Both the position numbers and the translations under genes were made by a program. From assembly GCA_003157055.1 (NCBI GenBank), contig PMIG01000393.1, forward strand, positions 1 to 7,263: 7,263 nt of DNA, read 5' to 3'. The DNA is from Bacteroidales bacterium. Its GTDB lineage: Bacteria > Bacteroidota > Bacteroidia > Bacteroidales > VadinHA17. Below, piece by piece: positions 1-5,161 of this stretch; position 1 is the stretch's first letter; each line of letters opens with the position of its first letter. Below the pieces are notes generated by a model that worked only from the letters and a program-made list of their open reading frames with translations, searched no databases and was not told the origin of the DNA.

Positions 1-618
1 ATTATAAATGTCAGAAGCTGTCAGCCCAAGGCTTGCCATCTTATCAGGTTGAAGCCAGATACGCATGCTGAAATCATCTGTCCTCGTAAATATATCTCCG
101 ACACCCTTAACCCTCAAAAGAGCATCCCTGACAAAAATATTGGTGTAATTGTCAAGAAACTGAATGTTATGTGTGCCTTTAGGAGAGAAGATAGCTACAT
201 TCAAAAGTCCGCTCGGATTACGCCTGCGAACTGTAATTCCCAGTCTTTTCACTTCATCAGGCAGAATAGGAGTTGCAATATTTACCCTGTTCTGAACTTC
301 AGTAGTGGCATTGCTGATGTCTGTGCCTATATCAAAATAGACATTTATTGACGAGCTGCCATCGTTATTGCTGTTGCTTTGAAGATAATTCAGGCCCGGA
401 ACTCCATTAACCTGTATTTCTATTGGTGTAGTGACAGTTTGTTCAACAGTTGTAGCGTCAGCCCCGACATACTGACTTGATATACGTACCACAGGCGGTG
501 TAATATCAGGATACTGACTGACCGGAAGGCTAAGTATCGCCAATGTACCTACTATGACTAATACAATTGAAATTACTATTGCTGTAATTGGGCGTTTTAT
601 GAAGGTATCGGATATCAT
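1..618 (-). CDS. RND-family efflux pump inner-membrane subunit (AcrB/MexB/HAE1-like), N-terminal part, truncated by window edge
   Basis: This is the first 206 codons of a hydrophobe/amphiphile efflux RND permease, the proton-driven inner-membrane pump of a tripartite drug exporter; family members are usually about 1000-1060 residues. The start is ATG at 618. The N-terminus reads MISDTFIKRPITAIVISIVL, the classic short cytoplasmic FIxRP stretch followed by TM1 (about residues 10-28). Next comes SLPVSQYPDITPPVVRISSQ (residues 30-49), the typical start of the porter domain. Further family marks are TVEQTVTTPIE, VNGVPGLNYLQSNSNNDGSS, a GTD motif, VQNRVNIATPILPDEVKRLG, GVGDIFTR and MRIWLQPDKMASLGL. 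No stop or frameshift occurs in the visible part. It is the last gene of the operon, 36 bp after the adaptor gene, and has no clear Shine-Dalgarno sequence. The proton-relay residues of TM4 and TM10 lie outside the window, so substrate range and integrity cannot be judged. Confidence 0.96.
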   Translation of the reverse strand, partial: MISDTFIKRPITAIVISIVLVIVGTLAILSLPVSQYPDITPPVVRISSQYVGADATTVEQTVTTPIEIQVNGVPGLNYLQSNSNNDGSSSINVYFDIGTDISNATTEVQNRVNIATPILPDEVKRLGITVRRRNPSGLLNVAIFSPKGTHNIQFLDNYTNIFVRDALLRVKGVGDIFTRTDDFSMRIWLQPDKMASLGLTASDIYN

Positions 619-654
619 AGAATAAGTTTCAGGCTTATAGTTTCTTTGCTTTCC

Positions 655-1782
655 TTAATTGTTATTTTGTTGTCTCTGCAACGGAGCGATTGTAACCGCT
701 GAACCGTCATGCAGTTTCTGTATGCCGTCGACTACGATTGTTTCACCACCATTGAGTCCTTTCAACACAATAACATTTGAAGTAACCCTGGGACCAAGTG
801 AAACCTTTACCTGCTTAACATTTTTATCTTTCATTACAAAGACAAAATATTCACCCAATTGCTCAAGTACTGCCTGAAATGGGATGAGAACCTGCTGACC
901 GGCATTTGCATTCAGCACAAGAACCTTGCAGCTCATTCCTGGTTTAAGCATTCTTTCATTATTAGGAACAGTTATCCTGACCCTGATTGAACCTGTCTGC
1001 GGGTTTACAGCCCTATCGATGACACTTATGCTTCCGGCATAGGGATACATTGAATTATCTGGCAGGGTGATCCTGAATATTGTATCACTCTTTGAAATTG
1101 CCCTGTTAGCCAGCTCCTGGAAACGGTAAAGCTCGGTTTCGCTTATTTCAAAATCAACTCCCATAGGGTCGTCCGAAGACACAGTATTAAGAAGAGTCTG
1201 TCCCGGAGTTATGAGAGCTCCCAGCTTAACGCTTGAAAAGCCAATTGTACCATTAAAAGGTGCATTGATTACGGAATAATCATAATCAGTTTTAGCTTTT
1301 ATCAGTTCTGAATTTGCAGCATCCACCTGTTGCTTCGCCTTATTAAGATCTGTCAACGCATTGTCAGAAAGTTGTTTTGCAACAGCATCCTGCCTGGCAA
1401 GCTCGGTATAACGGTTGGCATCACGCTGAACTTTCTCAAGATTATCTTCAGCGATCTTAACATTTGACTTATCTTCCTCGTAAGCTGCCTGATATTTGCG
1501 ACGGTCAATTTCATATAGTTTCTCTCCCGAATGAACCGGTTTACCTTCAGTGAAATATATTCCGGTTACATATCCGCTCACCTGTCCGCGCAGTTCTACT
1601 TCTTTTAATGCTACAATATTTGCAGGGTATGAATTATAGAATATGGCTTTTGTCAAATTGGCATTAGTGACCGTAATGGGTATTGCAGGCACATCTGTCT
1701 TTTTATTTGCTGCATTTCCACTACAGGAAAGCAATCCTGCAATCACTGCAAAATATAATATTACGTGCGTTATTTTATACAT
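655..1782 (-). CDS. RND efflux periplasmic adaptor (membrane fusion protein), lipoprotein
   Basis: This 375-residue AcrA/MexA-type adaptor should bridge the RND pump and the outer-membrane factor in the periplasm. A lipoprotein signal peptide is visible: a hydrophobic stretch (residues 7-18) ending in the lipobox LLSC with Cys20 as the lipidation site. After it come the first half of the lipoyl/barrel-sandwich domain (about 58-95, VELRGQVSGYVTGIYFTEGKPV), a charged alpha-hairpin (about 97-168), and the second lipoyl half (about 170-200, VINAPFNGTIGFSSVKLGAL). A beta-barrel follows (about 205-290, including DRAVNPQTGSIRVRI and LKPGMSCKV), then a membrane-proximal domain (about 298-366). The length is normal for the family. 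The ATG at 1782 is the only start that gives a proper signal peptide. It lies 59 bp downstream of the outer-membrane factor gene and 36 bp upstream of the pump gene. A promoter-like element ends only 7 nt before the ATG, so this gene may also be transcribed independently with almost no leader. Confidence 0.96.
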   Translation of the reverse strand: MYKITHVILYFAVIAGLLSCSGNAANKKTDVPAIPITVTNANLTKAIFYNSYPANIVALKEVELRGQVSGYVTGIYFTEGKPVHSGEKLYEIDRRKYQAAYEEDKSNVKIAEDNLEKVQRDANRYTELARQDAVAKQLSDNALTDLNKAKQQVDAANSELIKAKTDYDYSVINAPFNGTIGFSSVKLGALITPGQTLLNTVSSDDPMGVDFEISETELYRFQELANRAISKSDTIFRITLPDNSMYPYAGSISVIDRAVNPQTGSIRVRITVPNNERMLKPGMSCKVLVLNANAGQQVLIPFQAVLEQLGEYFVFVMKDKNVKQVKVSLGPRVTSNVIVLKGLNGGETIVVDGIQKLHDGSAVTIAPLQRQQNNN

Positions 1783-1789
1783 TGTGTTA

Positions 1790-1822
1790 CAAATTTAAAG
1801 TCGGGTATCAGCTATCGGCAAA
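1790..1822 (-). promoter_or_regulatory. Candidate internal promoter before the adaptor gene (TTTG-N21-TAAATTTG)
   Basis: On the minus strand, TTTG (1819-1822) is followed after 21 nt by TAAATTTG (1790-1797). This is a full match to the Bacteroidota -33/-7 consensus TTTG...TAnnTTTG with an acceptable spacer. It is the best promoter match I found in the window. The -7 box ends 7 nt before the adaptor ATG, so transcription would start at or next to the start codon and give a leaderless or nearly leaderless mRNA. A chance match in AT-rich sequence cannot be excluded. Confidence 0.5.
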
Positions 1823-1841
1823 GAATAGTTCATTGTTCTGT

Positions 1842-3116
1842 TCAATTGATTTTTATGTCTCCTGAAGCTTTTTCCAGATCCATCTTGCTGGAAAGAACCC
1901 GGAAAAGTATATTTAAATAATTAAGTTCTGCTGTCCGTAAATCTGTTTCAGAAACTATAACCTCGAGATATGCCTTGATTCCTTTATCATACTGAAGCTT
2001 CACAGTGTTAAAGATATCTTTCGCAATAATGATATTATTTTTTGCGATCCTCAGCTCATTCAGATTGCTGATATACCCTGAAAGAGCCAGCGTATATTCA
2101 CTGTTAATCTTACTTTTCAGATAATCCATTCCAAGCCGGGATCGCTGGTATTGAAGCTTGGCCTTGCTCAGATTATCCTGTCTGTTCATACCCTGAAACA
2201 GCGGAAGTGCCAATTTAAAGCCGAACAGGGAATTTGGATAGGCCTTATTATATAAATCAGAAAACAGATCATTGCCATATTGCGCGTTATAGTCATAAAA
2301 AGCAGATAAAGTTGGAAGAAATGACCATTTGTAATAGCTGATAGCAGAATTTTGCAAATTCAAGGTAGTCAGTAACAGCCTATATTCAATGCGATTATTA
2401 TAATTCAGATTCTTTGTTGTATCAATTAATATTTCACTTTCAAATTTGGAAGAATCATATGAAATAGTCAGCTGTTTTTCAGGAGCCACTCCCATAAATT
2501 GTTTTAATTCAGCATATTTAGCTTTCAGGGCCTCCTCTGTTGATTTTCTTTGTGCCTGAGCATTGCTGAGAGATATTTCAGTACGCTGATAATCTATTTT
2601 ATCAGTCAGTCCATTCTGATATAGACTGAAAGCATCTTTATAATTATGCTGCAATCGGATTATATCTTCATTCAGGACATTAAGCTGCTCCTCTGTCAGT
2701 AACACATCGAAAAAAGCTTTAGTTACATCAACATATGTGTTGATCTTTGAGTTTTCAGTGCTTTCTGCAGCCTGATTACGGAGTTCTCTGGAAGTTCTGG
2801 CAGCGTATAACAGGTTGTTGCTATATAAAGTCTGGCTTGCAGAAAATATACCTTCTGATACATTAGATGTTGAGGCGGGAAAGTTAATTCCCGGTGCTGA
2901 CGGATCCGATACGTTAGGATAATACGCCATTGGCACCTGAACATAATGTTGCAAACTGGCATCAAATTCCAGATGCGGATACCAGCCCGACAAAGCTATT
3001 CTTATGTCTCTTTTATTAATATCTTCATCAATCAGGGATTGTCTAATCAAAGACTGGTTTGCCAGCGCATAGGTTATGCATTGTGATAATGTAACTATTG
3101 GAAGGAAGAGTATCAT
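1842..3116 (-). CDS. TolC-like outer-membrane efflux factor, mature part (reading frame lacks its signal peptide)
   Basis: This is the body of an outer-membrane factor, the trimeric channel through which the RND pump and adaptor expel substrates. The frame encodes 424 residues from ATG 3116. It opens almost directly with the helix that normally starts the mature protein (TLSQCITYALANQSLIRQSL, residues 9-28), followed by SGWYPHLEFDAS (43-54). Two outer-membrane-efflux repeats follow, about residues 7-205 and 225-424, rich in long amphipathic helices. The second contains FLPTLSAFYDYNAQYG-like strand sequence and KLALPLFQGMNRQDNLSKAK. No signal peptide is present in this frame; one lies just upstream in another frame (from 3234). 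ATG 3116 is therefore probably not the real start but an internal Met-like triplet exposed by a frameshift. The gene ends with TGA at 1842, 59 bp before the adaptor gene. As written, the product could not be exported. The cause is either a real mutation or a sequence error. Confidence 0.85.
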   Translation of the reverse strand: MILFLPIVTLSQCITYALANQSLIRQSLIDEDINKRDIRIALSGWYPHLEFDASLQHYVQVPMAYYPNVSDPSAPGINFPASTSNVSEGIFSASQTLYSNNLLYAARTSRELRNQAAESTENSKINTYVDVTKAFFDVLLTEEQLNVLNEDIIRLQHNYKDAFSLYQNGLTDKIDYQRTEISLSNAQAQRKSTEEALKAKYAELKQFMGVAPEKQLTISYDSSKFESEILIDTTKNLNYNNRIEYRLLLTTLNLQNSAISYYKWSFLPTLSAFYDYNAQYGNDLFSDLYNKAYPNSLFGFKLALPLFQGMNRQDNLSKAKLQYQRSRLGMDYLKSKINSEYTLALSGYISNLNELRIAKNNIIIAKDIFNTVKLQYDKGIKAYLEVIVSETDLRTAELNYLNILFRVLSSKMDLEKASGDIKIN

Positions 3117-3234
3117 GAGCTGTTTGTCCTGTTAAAAAATTGGGAATAACCAGAAATACGGCACTTATCAGGCTTTTCCTGTATTTCCTGAACAGGTGGT
3201 TTTTTCCAGGCTTGTTTTGAAAGAAATATCTCAT
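3043..3234 (-). pseudogene. Detached signal-peptide exon-like fragment of the outer-membrane factor (frameshifted 5' end)
   Basis: From ATG 3234 the sequence encodes a basic N-terminus (up to RKYRKS, residue 21), a hydrophobic core (LISAVFLVIPNFL, 22-34), a cleavage-like LTG/Q junction and TAHDTLP (38-44). This is a normal Bacteroidota secretory signal and the usual short linker before the first outer-membrane-factor helix. After Pro44 the frame becomes unlike the family (SNSYIITMHNL...) and stops at 3043. The overlapping +1 frame continues with PIVTLSQCITYAL. Skipping one base in the CTTCCTTCC stretch at about 3103-3111 would join DTLP directly to PIVTLSQCI and restore a protein of about 460 residues, the usual family size. 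I therefore read 1842-3234 as one gene broken by a one-base insertion (or a two-base deletion) between about 3095 and 3115. The stretch shows no known programmed-frameshift signal. Confidence 0.75.
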
Positions 3235-3455
3235 TTCTGAATATACGCTGCTTTAAACTTAATTAGTTTTCCGGGTTTGGAAAGCAAATATAAACGAATT
3301 AGCGCGACATTTAAGTAAATTGTTTTAAGGAATATTTCATTAAATCGAAGACAGATCCAGCGTTCTTTAAAACTAATTTTGTCTTTCAGGATCATGCTTA
3401 ATGATATATTTCTCCCCGGAATTGTCAATTGAAACAAGTAACCATGTAAAGCAAT
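3235..3455. other. AT-rich spacer between the Fe-S gene and the efflux operon
   Basis: This spacer holds the probable upstream control region of the efflux operon (minus strand). It contains one -7 box candidate and an imperfect 14-nt direct repeat (CTTTAAACTTAATT at 3251-3264, CTTTAAAACTAATT at 3365-3378, 12 of 14 identical). An 8-bp palindrome TCAATTGA lies at 3425-3432, just after the Fe-S gene stop. I see no convincing hairpin-plus-T-run terminator for the Fe-S gene. A 68-codon open frame on the minus strand (3231-3437) does not resemble a protein family I know and is probably chance. Confidence 0.5.
3285..3292 (-). promoter_or_regulatory. Candidate -7 element (TATATTTG) of the efflux operon promoter
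   Basis: TATATTTG on the minus strand fits TAnnTTTG exactly and ends 50 nt before the ATG at 3234, a normal leader length. The -33 region is poor: the nearest candidate is TTTA at 3316-3319, with a 23-nt spacer. The promoter might therefore be weak or need an activator, or the match may be fortuitous. Confidence 0.4.
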
Positions 3456-4745
3456 TCATGAGTATTTCTGCCTACTTAGGAGTGAGACAAGATATCTTGA
3501 TTTGAATTGCTCGCTTGCAAGTGCCTGTTTCAGGGGAGGCAGCTTAAGGATCACTCCAAGCACTGCTGCCATGGCTCTGTGGCTGAACATAACCTGCTTG
3601 TCGAATATAAGATTCTGAAGTTTGCCCCTCTCTATCGCCATTATTACAACCCTGTGAACTGAATTTACCGGCGTGATAACCCTTTCTTTTCGCGAACGAA
3701 GCTCAAGGGCTTTTTTATCACAACCTGTGAGACATATTCCGCAACCAAGACAGATATCTTCCTGCAATTTTGCCCTCTTCCTGTTTGGCTTGCCCGGATC
3801 GTTAGCCGATACAAGCGTCATCGCTTCCACAGGGCATAAAGCAACACATTTGCCGCAACCATTGCATTTATCTTCATCGATAAACGGGAGAAAGTTTGTC
3901 GTATGGACGGGATTGAGAAATCCGAATTTTCTTGCAGCTATCAGCGCTTCGCAGCAGCATCCGCAGCAGTTGCAGATGAAGTTCACCCTCTCCTGTACAT
4001 TCTCGCCGAACTGCACCAGGTTATTATCCCGGGCCTTTTGTAAAAGATCAATACCTTCGGCAACGTCGACTTTTCTGGCTATCCCATGGCGTGTCAGCGA
4101 ATCAGCACTTCCGTTAAATGTCATGCAGATATCCATGGGAGCATTACAGTTTTTCCCAATATGTTCCATCTTGTGCCTGCAATAACAGATACCGATACCT
4201 CTCGTATCAGCAGTTTTTATGACCTCCGATGCTCTCTCATAATCAAGCACATGAAGTGCATTTTCGTTTGAGAGCACCTCTTCGTTCACATATACTCTTC
4301 CAAGCTGTGTTTCTCCATCAGTGAAGAGATTTTTAATAAAGTCTTCTTCAACATTCATGTACTGATAAAAGAGCTCGGAAAGAGTCTTCTGATCAATATC
4401 ATTTCTGTATCTCATCAATGAAAACTCAAAAAAGCCTGCCATCGGAGGCGGCATGGAATAGATCACATCGTCATTCTCACAGCCATCGATCAGAAGTCCC
4501 CTGTCAGCCAGATCATTCAATATGCTCTTTGCATCAGGTTCGCTGATCTTCCATATTGCTGCAGCTTTCCGGGCATTAAATGGCTTTATCGGCAATGATG
4601 AGACAAGTCCTGCTTCCCTCTCTGAAAAAAGGATCTTCAGTATTTCAAAAAGCAGATCAGAAGCAATGGCTCCCTGTGGAAAAAGATTTATCCTGTCGGA
4701 AAGTTTCTTGTAGTTATTATATTTAACTGTATTATGATGGGCCAT
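3456..4745 (-). CDS. Cysteine-rich 4Fe-4S dicluster protein with winged-helix-like N-terminal region
   Basis: This is a 429-residue cytoplasmic protein with no signal peptide or membrane segment. Residues about 25-88 are helical and resemble a winged helix (ILKILFSEREAGLV, then AAAIWKISEPDAKSILNDLADRGLL). A conserved-looking middle part (PPPMAGFFEFSLMR, residues 99-112; LFYQYMNVEEDFIKNLF, 125-141) leads to two cysteine groups. These are C187-x-C189-x10-C200-x6-C207 and the dense C258-N-CC-G-CCC265. A classical two-[4Fe-4S] ferredoxin domain follows: C294, C297, C300, C304-Pro, then C332, C335, C338, C342. There are 19 cysteines in all. I recognise this as a family of 4Fe-4S proteins from anaerobes but know of no established function; redox sensing, electron transfer or cluster-dependent regulation are inferences. 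The start ATG 4745 fits a MAHH-type N-terminus; the end is TGA at 3456. It is transcribed divergently from the ABC exporter genes and seems to be monocistronic. The -7 candidate lies 29 nt upstream. Confidence 0.9.
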   Translation of the reverse strand: MAHHNTVKYNNYKKLSDRINLFPQGAIASDLLFEILKILFSEREAGLVSSLPIKPFNARKAAAIWKISEPDAKSILNDLADRGLLIDGCENDDVIYSMPPPMAGFFEFSLMRYRNDIDQKTLSELFYQYMNVEEDFIKNLFTDGETQLGRVYVNEEVLSNENALHVLDYERASEVIKTADTRGIGICYCRHKMEHIGKNCNAPMDICMTFNGSADSLTRHGIARKVDVAEGIDLLQKARDNNLVQFGENVQERVNFICNCCGCCCEALIAARKFGFLNPVHTTNFLPFIDEDKCNGCGKCVALCPVEAMTLVSANDPGKPNRKRAKLQEDICLGCGICLTGCDKKALELRSRKERVITPVNSVHRVVIMAIERGKLQNLIFDKQVMFSHRAMAAVLGVILKLPPLKQALASEQFKSRYLVSLLSRQKYS

Positions 4746-4774
4746 ACCTGCAATTGATTCTTTTAAGGTGCAAT

Positions 4775-4808
4775 CAAATTTAATTTTTTAACCTGTTATC
4801 TGACTCAA
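4775..4808 (-). promoter_or_regulatory. Candidate promoter of the Fe-S protein gene (TTG-N23-TAAATTTG)
   Basis: On the minus strand, TTG (4806-4808) is followed after 23 nt by TAAATTTG (4775-4782), an exact TAnnTTTG. The box ends 29 nt before the ATG at 4745. The spacer is at the long end for Bacteroidota promoters. The -33 triplet lies inside the left copy of the CTCAATnCTG direct repeat, so a protein bound there could compete with or assist RNA polymerase. Confidence 0.5.
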
Positions 4809-4853
4809 TCCTGTTTCAAATTCTGTTCTTGAAATATTTCAGGCTCAATGCTG
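4804..4853. repeat. Direct repeat CTCAATnCTG flanking a 12-bp palindrome, possible operator
   Basis: CTCAATCCTG (4804-4813) and CTCAATGCTG (4844-4853) are the same 10-mer with one difference, 40 bp apart, which is close to four helical turns. Between them lies the perfect palindrome TGAAATATTTCA (4830-4841), whose left half also pairs with TTTCAA at 4814-4819. The left repeat covers the -33 region of the Fe-S gene promoter. This arrangement suits a regulator binding to one face of the DNA. The protein and its direction of control are unknown, and the elements are short enough to be accidental. Confidence 0.35.
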
Positions 4854-4865
4854 ATTAATAATATT

Positions 4866-4887
4866 CTGCTTTTTTGAAAAGAAGCAG
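4866..4887. repeat. Inverted repeat / hairpin CTGCTT...AAGCAG
   Basis: CTGCTTTTT (4866-4874) pairs with AAAGAAGCAG-type sequence ending at 4887, giving nine pairs including one G-T wobble and a TGAA loop (4875-4878). Neither side is followed by a T-run on the relevant strand, so it does not look like a terminator. It may be a protein-binding site or a leader hairpin. Confidence 0.3.
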
Positions 4888-4935
4888 CGATTTCCCTGAT
4901 TGCATTTGGATTCATGATTATAAATTTAAAAGGCT

Positions 4936-4952
4936 AATATATCAAATATATT
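4936..4952. repeat. AT-rich inverted repeat AATATAT-CAA-ATATATT
   Basis: Perfect 7-bp arms flank a 3-bp centre. The sequence is wholly A/T in its arms, so in this AT-rich spacer it could arise by chance. Its place upstream of the ABC leader makes an operator conceivable but unproven. Confidence 0.25.
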
Positions 4953-5036
4953 GTCCGTCTTTATAATTGAAAAGGTATTTGAAGTTCTTGTTTTTCGGAT
5001 CATTGATTATTACCGAATCGCAAAATCCGTGAAAAA

Positions 5037-5096
5037 ATGTGTTTTATCATACAAAAGAACCGTCATAAACAGCAGGTTCGCCGGCAAAATTTATGA
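5037..5096 (+). CDS. Possible leader peptide ORF, 19 codons, upstream of the ABC exporter genes
   Basis: ATG at 5037 opens a 19-codon frame (MCFIIQKNRHKQQVRRQNL) that ends with TGA at 5094-5096. The stop falls at the loop and first 3'-arm base of the terminator-like hairpin. The peptide is strongly basic (K, R, H and Q rich), which is seen in several regulatory leader peptides. The start is preceded by an A-run but no Shine-Dalgarno sequence, as is usual in Bacteroidota. A ribosome pausing in this ORF would cover the 5' arm and stop the hairpin from forming. ORFs of this size occur often by chance, so confidence rests only on its position. Confidence 0.22.
   Translation: MCFIIQKNRHKQQVRRQNL
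5057..5079 (+). repeat. Small hairpin GAACC/GGTTC directly before the terminator-like hairpin
   Basis: GAACC (5057-5061) pairs with GGTTC (5075-5079) across a 13-nt loop. The next base begins the stem of the terminator-like hairpin, so the two stems would be adjacent in the transcript. With only five pairs it is weak evidence on its own. Confidence 0.25.
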
Positions 5097-5111
5097 TTTT
5101 ACCGGTTTTTT
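5080..5111 (+). terminator. Terminator-like hairpin with T6 in the ABC operon leader (possible attenuator)
   Basis: CCGGCAAAAT (5081-5090) pairs with ATTTTACCGG (5096-5105) across the loop TTATG, with a single C-A mismatch and a possible extra G-T pair (5080/5106). Six T's follow (5106-5111). This has the form of an intrinsic terminator, but it stands before the ABC exporter genes, where no upstream plus-strand gene needs terminating. That makes attenuation of the exporter operon a reasonable idea. The stem has only four G-C pairs, so its strength is uncertain. Confidence 0.45.
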
Positions 5112-5161
5112 AATTGCACGTAATGCATTATTGGATTTCTTTGAAAAACATTGCAAAAAAA

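Larger units (their letters stand above)
4746..5161. other. Divergent intergenic control region between the Fe-S gene and the ABC exporter genes
   Basis: About 415 bp without a supported long gene. Reading left to right it contains: the Fe-S gene promoter candidate (4775-4808); a direct repeat CTCAATnCTG (4804-4813 and 4844-4853); a 12-bp palindrome (4830-4841); a 9-bp hairpin with a four-base loop (4866-4887); an AT-rich inverted repeat (4936-4952); a short ORF (5037-5096); a small hairpin (5057-5079); and a terminator-like hairpin with T6 (5080-5111). No strong plus-strand promoter is evident. The best weak guesses are TTG at 4951-4953 with GGTATTTG at 4974-4981 (20-nt spacer, TA positions missing), or TGCATTTG at 4901-4908. 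Confidence 0.55.

Noticed and set aside
49..351. 100-codon plus-strand frame in the leftmost part
   Set aside because: It is antisense to the RND pump N-terminus, whose motifs are unmistakable on the minus strand.
3095..3116. Programmed ribosomal frameshift joining the two parts of the outer-membrane factor
   Set aside because: The overlap has no slow or stop codon at the shift point, no recognised slippery heptamer and no obvious downstream structure; a simple indel explains it better.
3231..3437. 68-codon minus-strand frame just upstream of the efflux operon
   Set aside because: It covers the AT-rich spacer with the promoter candidate, resembles no family I know, and its four-base overlap with the ATG at 3234 looks accidental.
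3673..4185. 170-codon open frame on the plus strand inside the Fe-S gene
   Set aside because: It lies wholly antisense to a well-supported cysteine-rich gene, and its translation has no family resemblance.
4746..5161. CRISPR array, tRNA or mobile-element end in the long intergenic region
   Set aside because: The repeats are only two copies of a 10-mer, there is no cloverleaf or terminal inverted repeat pair with a transposase, and no target-site duplication is visible.
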